A stretch of 64,000 nt of DNA from Bacillus sp. ISL-18 (GTDB taxonomy: Bacteria > Bacillota > Bacilli > Bacillales > Cytobacillaceae). The stretch is from contig NZ_JAGGQG010000024.1 in assembly GCF_018613415.1 (NCBI RefSeq), positions 80,575 through 144,574 on the forward strand, read 5' to 3'. Position numbers and translations under genes: made by a program. Within the stretch, counting starts at the first letter, position 1. Each line of letters opens with the position of its first letter. This document shows positions 33,450 to 41,880 of the stretch, piece by piece. The notes under the pieces are model-generated. The model saw nothing but the letters and a program-made list of their open reading frames with translations. It did no database searches and was not told the DNA's origin.

Positions 33450-34781
33450 TCAACTATAAATTTTATTATTAATATTATTTACATGTTCATTAATGAGATC
33501 TAATTTAAAGGTTTGATTAATCGATTTATTTCTTTGCTGTAATGTATTTTTATCTAGCTTCCTAAATAAATTATTTAATTCCAATGGCGATGAAGCTTTA
33601 AAAATCACCCCGAAGCTCTCTTGAACTAAATCCTTACTTCCTACATTATCTGAAATAATCACTGGTGTCCCATTGCTTAATGCCTCTAAGACTACAAAAC
33701 CAAAAGTTTCCTTCCAAAGACTTGGTATTACAAGTACATCAATAGACGAGAAAATAGAACTTAATTCGCTAGAATCATATCTCCCGTGCAGAAATACATT
33801 TGAAGGTACCTCTACCTGGGTTTCATCACCATATAGATGTAATTCAAACTGATCATTCGGTAGGTCTTTAAAAGCCTCTAATAAAAAGAAGAAACCTTTA
33901 TAATCCTTAAATGGACCCAAGTATCCAAGCCGAATCTTTGATGCCTCCGATTTATCAACCTTACCTTTGTTTATACCTCTATGAGTGATACCTACTACCT
34001 CGCCCTTAATTGAAGGCATATATTCTTTAAAGAGCTTCTCGGTTAAACTGCTGTTAAAATGGAAATAGTCAACCATCCTAAACATTTCAAAGTAATATTC
34101 TCTTAAATGTACATATTCTTCAGCAGACTCCTCGCTAATATCCGCACTGGATCCTTCACTACTATTCACACCAACATTGTTCTTTTTTAGTAAAAACTTT
34201 TTTGCCTTCTTTAAAATGGGATAAAAAGGGGTTTGACTTAGTAATAATGCTTTTGTCCCTAAAGCATTCCTAGAACACTCAGCACACCCTTTGCCATTTT
34301 CAAAATCCGTGCAATTAATTTTTTTATTATCCTTATATAGGTTAATGGTTGGACAAATTCCATAATAGTCATGTGTGGTATAAACAATTTTAATCCCAAG
34401 ATTTTTTGCTGTAATTAGAAATTCTTTATGAATTCCCATAAGTGTATGAATATGAATTGTCTCTGGCATAATCTTCTTTAGAAAGTCTGTATATACTTCT
34501 GGTGATACAGAAACCATAAAATCTTTTGGCTCTTTCACACCTCTAAATATTGGAAGAGGTAATGAATTAATTAATTCATAATGCTCGATGTTACCCTTTG
34601 GATTTTTGTTCCGAATTATCCTTGTATTCTTATTAAATAAGTCAACATTACCAGGGTATAAATGATAAACATTATGGGATTTAGCTTGTTCTTCCATAAG
34701 ATCCACTGCATAGCGAGTAAGTCCACCACTTCTCATCGGTGGAAGTCCAAGGGTGTAATGTAAGATTTTCATGTTACTCAC
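33450..34781 (-). CDS. Family 4 glycosyltransferase
   Basis: A 443-residue GT-B enzyme. The N-terminal acceptor domain begins ILHYTLGLPPMRSGGLTRYA. An insert at about 160-230 holds a cysteine cluster (CTDFENGKGCAECSRN) that could bind metal. The C-terminal donor domain has IRLGYLGPFKDYKGFFFLLE, VFLHGRYDSSELSSIFSS and SLWKETFGFVVLEAL with the Glu-x7-Glu motif. The stop of the upstream gene overlaps its start by 4 bp. Donor sugar unknown. Confidence 0.88.
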   Translation of the reverse strand: MSNMKILHYTLGLPPMRSGGLTRYAVDLMEEQAKSHNVYHLYPGNVDLFNKNTRIIRNKNPKGNIEHYELINSLPLPIFRGVKEPKDFMVSVSPEVYTDFLKKIMPETIHIHTLMGIHKEFLITAKNLGIKIVYTTHDYYGICPTINLYKDNKKINCTDFENGKGCAECSRNALGTKALLLSQTPFYPILKKAKKFLLKKNNVGVNSSEGSSADISEESAEEYVHLREYYFEMFRMVDYFHFNSSLTEKLFKEYMPSIKGEVVGITHRGINKGKVDKSEASKIRLGYLGPFKDYKGFFFLLEAFKDLPNDQFELHLYGDETQVEVPSNVFLHGRYDSSELSSIFSSIDVLVIPSLWKETFGFVVLEALSNGTPVIISDNVGSKDLVQESFGVIFKASSPLELNNLFRKLDKNTLQQRNKSINQTFKLDLINEHVNNINNKIYS

Positions 34782-35932
34782 AGCTCCAAGAATAGCTTTT
34801 CATATTTGGTAATAATTAAATCCCATGAATAATTTTCTTCTATTCTTTCTTTCGCCAATTTTTCTTTAGAGCGCAATTCTACTTCTGACAAGCCTTCTGC
34901 CTCTTTCATAATTTCAACAAGGGAATTATTTTTTTTACTAAAATATAAGGCAGCATTTCTTGCCACCTCTATATTAAATTGAACATCTAGAAGAATATTT
35001 AAAGAGGTTGTTGCTAATGCCTCAAGTAATGATGGATTTGTCCCACCAACCTCATGACCATGGAAATAGGCAAATGCATTTTTCCTGACCTGGTATAATA
35101 AGTCCTCATCATAAATAGTTCCAACAAACTTAACTCTTGGATCAGAGTCAAACCCTGTAGTAGCTTTCAAATCATTAAAGAATTTGTTTTGTTCTATATT
35201 TGTGACGATTACTAGTGACTTATTCGTTTTAGATTTTATAAATTCTTTAATCATTAATTCATAGTTGTTTTCTGGAACGAATCGGCCAACAATTAAATAA
35301 TAACCATTATCTAGTTTCCATTTATCCTTCCACTCATTGAATTTGTCCTTATTAATTTGAGCAGGAGCATTTACCGTTGCACCGTAAGCAATAAATGTAG
35401 TTTTTGGATTATACATTTTATAATCCTCTTTAATATAATCTTCAATTGCAATGGAATCACATATTACGAGATCTGCATTTTTTATCATTAATTTTTCAGA
35501 TATTTTCCAGTACTTTCTGATAGGGGCACTCCATTTAGCACGTTTCCATTCATGTCCATCAGGATTCACTAATACAGGTATATTCAGCTTTTTAAACTTT
35601 CGTTTATAAAAGGAAATAAATGGCCCTATTCTACATGCTAATATATATACTAATGCATTTTTTACGTTGTTTTGCTTTATATATTTATAAATTTTATCAA
35701 GAGCCATTATATCGTAATAGACAGCTTTAGCAGGACCTATTTCCGGAATTTTAACATTAAAACATCTTGCACCATTATGTTCAAATTCATCTTCAATTTC
35801 CGATGATAAGCAAGCCACATGGTATTTAATTTCGTCAGACTTTTGATACTCTGTTAACTTTTCTACAAAAGTTTCAAATCCTCCATATTGAGAAGGAATC
35901 CCCTTACTTCCAATAATAAAAATGTTTTTCAT
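34778..35932 (-). CDS. Family 4 glycosyltransferase with DUF1972-type N-terminus
   Basis: The protein starts MKNIFIIGSKGIPSQYGGFE, the signature of DUF1972/rhamnosyltransferase-like enzymes, and runs to 384 residues. The C-terminal donor domain has YYLIVGRFVPENNYELMIKE, VKFVGTIYDEDLLYQVRKNA and FHGHEVGGTNPSLLEALAT. I chose ATG 35932 because the family starts there; an in-frame ATG at 36019 adds 29 unconserved residues. Neither has a good ribosome site. It overlaps the next gene by 4 bp and probably adds the second sugar of the repeat. Confidence 0.85.
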   Translation of the reverse strand: MKNIFIIGSKGIPSQYGGFETFVEKLTEYQKSDEIKYHVACLSSEIEDEFEHNGARCFNVKIPEIGPAKAVYYDIMALDKIYKYIKQNNVKNALVYILACRIGPFISFYKRKFKKLNIPVLVNPDGHEWKRAKWSAPIRKYWKISEKLMIKNADLVICDSIAIEDYIKEDYKMYNPKTTFIAYGATVNAPAQINKDKFNEWKDKWKLDNGYYLIVGRFVPENNYELMIKEFIKSKTNKSLVIVTNIEQNKFFNDLKATTGFDSDPRVKFVGTIYDEDLLYQVRKNAFAYFHGHEVGGTNPSLLEALATTSLNILLDVQFNIEVARNAALYFSKKNNSLVEIMKEAEGLSEVELRSKEKLAKERIEENYSWDLIITKYEKLFLEL

Positions 35933-36022
35933 CGCTGCCGAACCACTCTTTCTTATTAAGGCTATTTTCCTATTACAATAGACTTTGAACAACACCCTAT
36001 ATCCAGGTGGTTTATTCAATCA

Positions 36023-36703
36023 TCAATAAGCACTATTAGGAAAGAATATAATTTTAACCGTCTTCATAATAATTTTAATATCAAACCATATTGTTCTGTG
36101 ATTAATATACCTCAAATCTAACTCAACCATTTCCTCAAAACCGATCTCATTTCTCCCGCTTACCTGCCAAAGCCCGGTACAACCAGGGGTTACCATTAAA
36201 CGCTGTTTATCATAATCTGAATATATTGCGACCTCCCGAGGTAGAGGCGGTCTTGGACCTACTAAACTCATGTCCCCTCTTAAAACATTAATCAGCTGTG
36301 GCAGTTCATCAATACTCGTTTTCCTGATAAACTTTCCAATCTTTGTTATCCGTGGGTCGTCCTTCATTTTAAACATCGCACCAGATACTTCATTATGTTT
36401 GAGAAGTTCTGCTAATTTTTCCTCCGCATTGGAAACCATTGAACGAAATTTATACATTTCAAATTCTTTCCCATTCAACCCTACACGCTTTTGTGAGAAA
36501 AATATTTTCCCCTTTGGATCTTCTATCTTTATTAAGATGGCGATAGCTATAAATAGAAGGCTCAAAAATAGAATTCCCAAAGAAGATCCGATAATATCTA
36601 TAAGTCTCTTGGTAACAAAATACGCTTTACCGTTATTAACCCGAACTACTCTATTTTCTCTCTCTAAATAAACTTCATTATGATTTGCTAACTCAGACAC
36701 CAA
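36023..36703 (-). CDS. Undecaprenyl-phosphate sugar-1-phosphate transferase (EpsL/WbaP C-terminal type)
   Basis: A 226-residue initiating transferase (Bac_transf). After a cytoplasmic lead of about 30 residues come TKRLIDIIGSSLGILFLSLL with the membrane hairpin, then FFSQKRVGLNGKEFEMYKFR, DDPRITKIGKFIRKTSIDEL, NVLRGDMSLVGPRPPL and VTPGCTGLWQVSGRNE. It lacks the long N-terminal membrane region of WbaP. It loads the first sugar phosphate onto undecaprenyl phosphate and so begins the repeat unit. It follows galU by 14 bp. Confidence 0.92.
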   Translation of the reverse strand: MVSELANHNEVYLERENRVVRVNNGKAYFVTKRLIDIIGSSLGILFLSLLFIAIAILIKIEDPKGKIFFSQKRVGLNGKEFEMYKFRSMVSNAEEKLAELLKHNEVSGAMFKMKDDPRITKIGKFIRKTSIDELPQLINVLRGDMSLVGPRPPLPREVAIYSDYDKQRLMVTPGCTGLWQVSGRNEIGFEEMVELDLRYINHRTIWFDIKIIMKTVKIIFFPNSAY

Positions 36704-36717
36704 GCCCTACCCTCTCT

Positions 36718-37611
36718 CTATAAAATTAATTTTTCTTCTTTTAAGGAAGATACTAGATTATTTAGGTAATCAACCATATCTTTATGAAGGTCTTCGTGCT
36801 GAAGCGCAAACTCTATAGTTGTTTTGACAAAACCAAATTTTTCACCAACGTCATAGCGATCCCCTTCAAAATCATAGGCAAACACTCTTTGAATTTGATT
36901 TAGCTTTTGAATCGCATCTGTCAATTGTATTTCTCCGCCCGCCCCTTTTTCTTGTTGATCCAAGAACATAAATATTTCCGGAGTTAAAATATAACGACCC
37001 ATAATCGCTAGATTAGATGGAGCAGTACCTTGCTTTGGTTTCTCTACGAAATGATTAACTTGATATAATCTTCCATCTTGTGATAAAGGATCAATAATGC
37101 CATAGCGATTTGTTTCTGATTCAGGAACTGGCTGAACACCAATTACCGATGAAAGTGTTTCTTCATATTGATTAATTAATTGACGCAAACAAGGTGTATC
37201 TGCTTGAACAATATCATCGCCTAACAGAACAGCAAAGGGTTCATTTCCAATAAAGTTTCGGGCGCACCAAACCGCATGTCCAAGTCCTTTTGGTTCTTTC
37301 TGACGGATGTAATGGATATCTGCTAGATTCGTTGAAAATTGGACCTTTTCTAAAAGATCAAACTTTTCCTTTTCATTTAAGTTTTGCTCCAGCTCCAACG
37401 CCATATCGAAGTGATCCTCAATAGCACGCTTCCCTTTACCGGTAACAATGATAATATCCTCAATGCCAGAGGCCACTGCTTCTTCTACAATGTATTGAAT
37501 AGTTGGTTTATCAACGATTGGGAGCATTTCCTTTGGCATTGCCTTTGTTGCGGGTAAAAACCGAGTTCCTAACCCAGCTGCCGGGATAATGGCTTTTCTT
37601 ACTTTTTTCAA
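36718..37611 (-). CDS. galU: UTP-glucose-1-phosphate uridylyltransferase
   Basis: A 297-residue nucleotidyltransferase with AIIPAAGLGTRFLPATKAMP (residues 8-27), PIVDKPTIQYIVEEA, GLGHAVWCAR, LLGDDIVQ, FVEKPKQG, and YDFEGDRYDVGEKFGFVKTT. These are diagnostic for GalU/GtaB (EC 2.7.7.9), making UDP-glucose. It is the first gene downstream of the EAR RNA and its terminator. Bacillus species usually have another gtaB for teichoic acids, so this may be a dedicated copy. Confidence 0.93.
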   Translation of the reverse strand: MKKVRKAIIPAAGLGTRFLPATKAMPKEMLPIVDKPTIQYIVEEAVASGIEDIIIVTGKGKRAIEDHFDMALELEQNLNEKEKFDLLEKVQFSTNLADIHYIRQKEPKGLGHAVWCARNFIGNEPFAVLLGDDIVQADTPCLRQLINQYEETLSSVIGVQPVPESETNRYGIIDPLSQDGRLYQVNHFVEKPKQGTAPSNLAIMGRYILTPEIFMFLDQQEKGAGGEIQLTDAIQKLNQIQRVFAYDFEGDRYDVGEKFGFVKTTIEFALQHEDLHKDMVDYLNNLVSSLKEEKLIL

Positions 37612-37673
37612 TTTAATTCCCCCTGTAGTTATTTCTTCTATCTACTAAACTCTTTCCTAATGCCGTATGTGGA

Positions 37674-37737
37674 CAAAAAAATAAATACCTAATGGAATTG
37701 CAAGTGCTTTCAGACGTGCCTTTTCATTAGATATTTA
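37674..37737 (-). terminator. Intra-operon terminator just downstream of the EAR RNA
   Basis: On the minus strand AAATATCTAATG pairs with CATTAGGTATTT around an inner GCACG..-type hairpin, and ATTTTTTTG follows. It lies 17 bases past the EAR element and 63 bases before galU. In the Bacillus eps operon EAR lets RNA polymerase read through such terminators; the same use here is inferred. Confidence 0.7.
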
Positions 37738-37754
37738 TGAAATTCTTATTTAAA

Positions 37755-37890
37755 ACGGGCATCTAACCCAGCCTCACACCATGCTCTCGACAACTGGCAT
37801 CTTTGGTTAGGGAGAGATCCCCTTCCTTAAGCATGGTCGAGTGCCCCCATTGATAACGGACAGGGAGCCTCGCCGAAATAGGTGTTTAAC
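37755..37890 (-). ncRNA. EAR-type (eps-associated) antitermination RNA
   Basis: A GC-rich island in AT-rich DNA between the phosphatase and galU genes of a capsule operon, the position where EAR (the epsC RNA motif) occurs in Bacillales. On the minus strand it runs from GGTTAAACACC through TTTCGGCGAGGCTCCCTGTC to GGGTTAGATGCCC. Pairings I can see are CGACCATGCT with AGCATGG plus CTCGAC with GTCGAG, giving interleaved long-range helices, and GGGGA with TCTCTCCC-type local stems. EAR promotes processive antitermination across long polysaccharide operons. Identification rests on context and recalled motif, not a model search. Confidence 0.72.
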
Positions 37891-37935
37891 CTAAATTTGA
37901 TAGTAATCTATGTTTATTTAAAAAGGCATATTATC

Positions 37936-38697
37936 TTAAAATATTAAAAATTTCTTTTTCTTTTTTATAGGCATAGGGATTTCTTTCATAACACTTTTTC
38001 CATTGATAAGAAGATCCGCATTCTCTTTAAATAGATATACATAATCCGGTCCATATTCTTCCTCAATGAAGTCGAAAGCTTCTAGCATTTTAAAGGAACG
38101 ATTTATCACATTGTGGGCATCGGAAGCAATAAAGTGAGTTAAGTTCGCTTCTATGATTTGCATAGAAAAGTTCTTGATCTTTTTTCCAAAATAACCGCAT
38201 AGACTCGATGCTGTCACTTGGGTTAAAGCGCCCTTTTCAACCAAATTATATAGCAGCTCAGGCCGCTCTATGAGCTCTGAATTTCTTTCAGGATGGACAA
38301 TAATTGGCGTTAATCCTTTTACTTGAATATCGAATAAAAGTTTTTCCGTATATCTTGGAACATGATTAGAAGGAAATTCAATAAAGATATATTGGCTATT
38401 ATTTAACGTCTGAATCTCATCCTTTTCAAAATCCTCTAGGATTTCACCATAAATTCGGGGCTCTTGGCCAGGAAGAATCGTAACATTAACTCCTGCATCC
38501 TTTAGTGCCTGGTTTAACTCAATCACTTTGGTTACAATTAGATCTTTACGATTATCATAGAGGCTATTTAAATGAGGGGTGGCGATAATGGTATGAATCC
38601 CTTCTTTTTCTGCTTCTCTAGCCATCATTATACTGTCTGAAAAGTCCTTTGCTCCGTCGTCAATTCCCGGCAATATATGACAATGAATATCTACCAT
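37936..38697 (-). CDS. PHP-type protein-tyrosine phosphatase (CapC/YwqE/CpsB family)
   Basis: A 253-residue manganese-dependent phosphatase. Metal-binding motifs are DIHCHILPGIDDGAKD at the N-terminus, TPHLNSLYDNR, PGQEPRIYGEI, IVHPERN and FIASDAHN. It dephosphorylates the tyrosine kinase encoded upstream, controlling polymer length. ATG 38697 lies 8 bp after GGAAGGG; the in-frame GTG 38706 is too close to that ribosome site. It is the third gene of the operon and the last before the EAR element. Confidence 0.9.
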   Translation of the reverse strand: MVDIHCHILPGIDDGAKDFSDSIMMAREAEKEGIHTIIATPHLNSLYDNRKDLIVTKVIELNQALKDAGVNVTILPGQEPRIYGEILEDFEKDEIQTLNNSQYIFIEFPSNHVPRYTEKLLFDIQVKGLTPIIVHPERNSELIERPELLYNLVEKGALTQVTASSLCGYFGKKIKNFSMQIIEANLTHFIASDAHNVINRSFKMLEAFDFIEEEYGPDYVYLFKENADLLINGKSVMKEIPMPIKKKKKFLIF

Positions 38698-38797
38698 AAC
38701 ACACACCCTTCCAATTTTTTGACAATAAAAACAACATTTTTAATCGTAACACTATACCTGCATCGAGTAAAGAGGTGAATATTGTCGAATTTTGTTA

Positions 38798-39508
38798 CTA
38801 TACTCCGTAGTAGTAGTAGGTATTTGAGTCCTTCATTTCTTTATTGTTTAACACAACACCTAACAATTTACTTTGCGCTGCATCTAGCAGTTCTTTCGCT
38901 TTCACTAATTGATCTTTCTCCGTCTTCCCACTGGAGACTACTAAAATAGTTCCCTCACATTTATTAGCTAAAATCTGAGCATCTGTTACTGCCAGTAATG
39001 GTGGTGTATCAAATAGAACAACATCAAAGACTTCTAGTACATCCTGATAAAATTGCTCCATCGCCTTTGAGCTTAGCAATTCCGCTGGATTTGGCGGTAT
39101 AGGGCCACTTGATAGCACAAAAAGGTTTTTTTCATCTGTTTCAAAAACTGCCTTTTCTATCGTCATTTGCTTTGTTAATACACTAGTTAAACCAAACGTG
39201 TTGGTCTGCTTAAAAGTATAATGAACGGTTGGTTTTCTCATATCAGCATCAACAATTAATACTTTTTTTCCTTGTTGTGCAAACACCACAGCTAGATTTG
39301 CGGTAGTAGTGGATTTCCCCTCACCAGGTCCTGTTGATGTAACCATTAAAGTTCTGACTTCATTATCTATTGAAGAAAATTGAATATTTGTTCTGATAGT
39401 TCGGTACTGTTCCGAAATGGGTGATTTAGGTTCATACATGGTAATTAGATTTCTTTTATTGTTCATTATAGGTTTTCTATTATTTTTTTTAAGAGCCAAT
39501 AGTCTCAC
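38798..39508 (-). CDS. BY-kinase, capsular tyrosine kinase (CpsD/CapB/YwqD family)
   Basis: A 236-residue cytoplasmic BY-kinase. Walker A is TSTGPGEGKSTTTANLAV, Walker A' is KVLIVDADMRKPTVHYTF, Walker B is VVLFDTPPLLAVTDA. It ends in the tyrosine cluster NTYYYYGV, the autophosphorylation site. EQYRTIRTNIQFS near the N-terminus is the oligomer motif. It needs the membrane modulator encoded just upstream, whose gene overlaps by 20 bp. Phosphorylation cycles with the phosphatase at 37936 control polysaccharide assembly. Confidence 0.93.
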   Translation of the reverse strand: MRLLALKKNNRKPIMNNKRNLITMYEPKSPISEQYRTIRTNIQFSSIDNEVRTLMVTSTGPGEGKSTTTANLAVVFAQQGKKVLIVDADMRKPTVHYTFKQTNTFGLTSVLTKQMTIEKAVFETDEKNLFVLSSGPIPPNPAELLSSKAMEQFYQDVLEVFDVVLFDTPPLLAVTDAQILANKCEGTILVVSSGKTEKDQLVKAKELLDAAQSKLLGVVLNNKEMKDSNTYYYYGV

Positions 39509-40238
39509 CTCTTAATCTACTATTTCCTTCCGAACTTCTTTTCTTACTATTATTTATAGTTGAATTATCCATCTTCGTAATTGCACCTAGTACTGTTACA
39601 CCGAGGAGTTTTTCAATTTCTTGCTCGTCTTTAACAGTATTATCAAAGTACTCAAGTAGGAATGATAATCCTACCCCAACCATAAGACCAAATACCATCG
39701 CGATTATAATATTTATTAATGGTCTAGGCTTAATTGGTGATAGTTCTTCAGTCACAGTTGCTTTTGCTAGTATACTAACATTATCAACATTCATTATTTT
39801 TACAATTTCATTCTTAAATACGTCAGCAGTTTTATTGGCAATCTTAGCGGAAGTTGCGGCATTTTCGTCCTGCACAGCAAGATTTACTACTTGAGAGTCT
39901 TTTTCGTTCTGAACTGTAATTTTTTGATTTAACTCTGAAACAGTCATATTTAAATTCAAGTCTTTTATTACTTTTTCAAGGATTGCGGGACTCTTAATAA
40001 TGACGTTATAGGTATTGATTAATTGTAGATTTGTTTGTACCTCATTATATTGGTACGTGGTTTTATCATTTTTCGCTTGATTGACAAGCAATTGAGTAGA
40101 TGTTTGATAAATAGGTGTTAAGAAAAAGTAACTAATTAGCCCACTGATTATTATGGCAGCGAATGTGATGCTTAATATTAAACTAAGTCGTTTTCTAAAA
40201 ATACTCAACAACTCTTTTAAACCCAAGGTTTCTTTCAT
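39489..40238 (-). CDS. Capsule chain-length determinant / kinase modulator (Wzz, CapA/YwqC family)
   Basis: A 249-residue membrane protein with helices at about 20-38 (LSLILSITFAAIIISGLISY) and about 175-195 (INIIIAMVFGLMVGVGLSFL). The Wzz motif LLVNQAKNDKTTYQYNE lies in the external loop, and PIKPRPL precedes the second helix. The short cytoplasmic C-terminus activates the BY-kinase encoded next. It is the first gene of the polysaccharide operon. ATG 40238 is preceded by the strong site AAAGGGAGG. Confidence 0.9.
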   Translation of the reverse strand: MKETLGLKELLSIFRKRLSLILSITFAAIIISGLISYFFLTPIYQTSTQLLVNQAKNDKTTYQYNEVQTNLQLINTYNVIIKSPAILEKVIKDLNLNMTVSELNQKITVQNEKDSQVVNLAVQDENAATSAKIANKTADVFKNEIVKIMNVDNVSILAKATVTEELSPIKPRPLINIIIAMVFGLMVGVGLSFLLEYFDNTVKDEQEIEKLLGVTVLGAITKMDNSTINNSKKRSSEGNSRLRGETIGS

Positions 40239-40276
40239 GTTGTCCTCCCTTTATTTTCCGAAAATAAACCAAAAAC

Positions 40277-40282
40277 AATTAT
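40277..40282 (-). promoter_or_regulatory. Extended -10 promoter of the polysaccharide operon
   Basis: Minus-strand TGCTATAAT is an extended -10 box about 39 bases before the first start codon (40238). No good -35 box stands 17 bp upstream, so an activator or alternative control is possible. Confidence 0.55.
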
Positions 40283-40438
40283 AGCATATTTTGGGCTATT
40301 GTTGACGAAATTTGTAAATTTCCCTGTATTTATAATTTCTTTGTTTTTTTTCTTTAATACTTTTATTATTTTACACCGAATTGTAATTTTTTGTAGATTA
40401 AAATCGAAATTGGAAGTAATTTTCAAATCTTTTTTTGT

Positions 40439-40444
40439 TATAAT
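40439..40444 (+). promoter_or_regulatory. Extended -10 promoter of the SGNH-like gene
   Basis: TGTTATAAT is an extended -10 box 33 bp before ATG 40477; the -35 is poor. The 40239-40476 gap is thus a divergent promoter region shared with the capsule operon. Confidence 0.55.
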
Positions 40445-40476
40445 GGATGTGCAGAATAATTTGGGGGTATTATAAA

Positions 40477-41268
40477 ATGAGAAAGTTTTTAACTATACTA
40501 TTAGGCATAGCCTGCATCGGAGTCATTATTGTGGGCCATTCCACTTGGAATAAAAAGATTGCAGAAGCTTCTAATCACGTTTCTATATCATCTTCTAATC
40601 ATGCCGGTGAGATCTCGAAGCCTGCCTCTACCTCTACACAAGAAGATTTATTAGCTTATACTGCTAATTGGCCTTCTCAAGCTATCGAGGCTTTTAAAAA
40701 GGCCCTAAAAGAGAAAAGAGCTTATAAAGTCCTATTTGTTGGTTCTCCAGCGATTGGCTCTAACACATCTGGTAGTTTCCCTATTATAAAAGAAAAACTG
40801 ATCGAGACATTCGGGAAAGAGAATATTCAAGCGGAGTTAAAAACCTTTGATTCTTCCTCCACCCAATTCATTAGTGATCATCACACGGCTGAAATAGCAG
40901 CGAAAAAGGCAGATTTAATTGTACTCGAGCCATTTATTTTGCTGAATAACGGGGTTGTATTACCTGATCAAACGTTAAATGATGTAACAATGATTATGGA
41001 CGATATTAAGGCAAAGAATCCTGACACAACCTTTATTCTTCAGCCCTCCTATCCACTTTATCAAGCCAAAATTTATCCTAGTCAAGTAGCCATCTTGAAG
41101 AAGTTTGCAGAGAAAAATAAGATTGCCTATCTTGATCATTGGTCCGCCTGGCCGGATTCAAATACAGATGGCTTTAAAGAGTACCTACAGCAAGATATGA
41201 GTGCTCCCAGCGAAAAAGGGTATCAGGTATGGAGTAATTATTTAATTAAATACTTTACGAATCAATAA
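40477..41268 (+). CDS. Exported SGNH/GDSL-like hydrolase
   Basis: A 263-residue exported protein. MRKFLTILLGIACIGVIIVG is a signal anchor, a Ser/Thr-rich linker follows, then a flavodoxin-like domain beginning YKVLFVGSPAIGS (block I with an S where GDS is usual), KKADLIVLEPFILLNNG, and FILQPSYPL. IAYLDHWSAWPDS fits block V (D-x-x-H). This looks like the SGNH proteins found beside Bacillaceae capsule genes, possibly deacetylating the polymer. The catalytic set is not certain. ATG 40477 follows GGGGGT; ATG 40447 lies upstream in frame but overlaps the promoter zone. Confidence 0.72.
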   Translation: MRKFLTILLGIACIGVIIVGHSTWNKKIAEASNHVSISSSNHAGEISKPASTSTQEDLLAYTANWPSQAIEAFKKALKEKRAYKVLFVGSPAIGSNTSGSFPIIKEKLIETFGKENIQAELKTFDSSSTQFISDHHTAEIAAKKADLIVLEPFILLNNGVVLPDQTLNDVTMIMDDIKAKNPDTTFILQPSYPLYQAKIYPSQVAILKKFAEKNKIAYLDHWSAWPDSNTDGFKEYLQQDMSAPSEKGYQVWSNYLIKYFTNQ

Positions 41269-41297
41269 GCGGACTCTGTTTAGAGTTCGTTTTTTTA
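41269..41297 (+). terminator. Terminator after the SGNH-like gene
   Basis: CGGACTC and TAGAGTTCG arms around TGTT, followed by seven T; it begins right after the stop codon. Confidence 0.85.
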
Positions 41298-41357
41298 TTT
41301 TTCTTTGTAAGCGTTTTAATATACATAATAGTAGAAACTAGGTATCTCTGAAGTAAA

Positions 41358-41392
41358 ATAAAAGAACCTCCTCTAAAAGAAGAAGTTCTTGT
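41358..41392 (-). terminator. Terminator of the decayed tupC
   Basis: Minus-strand GAACTTCTTC pairs with GAGGAGGTTC around TTTTA, followed by TTTTATTTT. It survives although the gene is broken. Confidence 0.75.
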
Positions 41393-41652
41393 TTATGCCC
41401 ATTCTAAGAATTCAACTAATTCACTAGACTTTGGCCCTTCGATTAACTCCGGAAGCACTCCATACTCTTTCAATAATCCATTGCTATAAAAAGCCCATAT
41501 TGGCCGATCCGTTTTGCTTGATTCATATTATGGGTGCTCGGCCCGATGATCACATATCTATTTCCTGATTCGATTTTGATATCGTTGATTTCAAGTAGTG
41601 TTCTTTGTTTGACTTTCACTTAGAGCTGCTGGATTACGACAGCATTGGTCAT
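41393..41652 (-). pseudogene. Remnant of tungstate ABC transporter ATPase (TupC)
   Basis: The frame starts at ATG 41652 after GGGGGG and has a stop at codon 11, then KVKQRTLLEINDIKIESGNR and YVIIGPS, the start of an ABC Walker A. The core of the ATPase is missing: the frame jumps to RIGQYG and, in a shifted frame, ends KEYGVLPELIEGP and SSELVEFLEWA. So it carries a nonsense codon, a large internal deletion and a frameshift. It is not functional. Assignment as TupC rests on its overlap with the TupB remnant. Confidence 0.7.
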
Positions 41653-41878
41653 ACTTGAATCCCCCCTTGACTCGGACCTTTATACAACATGAATCTCCAG
41701 AGGACAAAGAAATTAATGAGAAAACTTATCAATAATAACACCATCCCTAAAGCAAGCGCCGTATTAAAGTTTCCTTGCCTTGTCTCGAGGATAAATCGCT
41801 GTGGTCATCACTCTGGTTTCTCCTTTAATATTACTGTCGACTAACATAACCGCCCCTACTTCTGAGATCACCCTTCCA
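41649..41878 (-). pseudogene. tupB: Remnant of tungstate ABC transporter permease (TupB)
   Basis: Only the C-terminal third remains: RVISEVGAVMLVDSNIKGET, RVMTTAI, then after a frameshift FNTALALGMVLLLISFLINF and a short tail ending at the TGA that overlaps the tupC ATG. GRxISEVGAVM and NIKGETRxxTTAI are typical of TupB/WtpB. The 5' part is cut off at about 41878, exactly where the opposite-strand tupA remnant begins. The two truncations share one breakpoint. Confidence 0.75.
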
Positions 41879-41880
41879 GC

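Noticed and set aside
40235..40426. 63-codon minus-strand ORF upstream of the capsule operon
   Set aside because: It spans the operon promoter (-10 at 40277) and has Lys/Asn/Ile composition of AT-rich non-coding DNA.
41306..41319. TGTAAGCGTTTTAA, one mismatch from a cre site
   Set aside because: It lies between a terminator and decayed tup genes with no promoter or intact gene to regulate.
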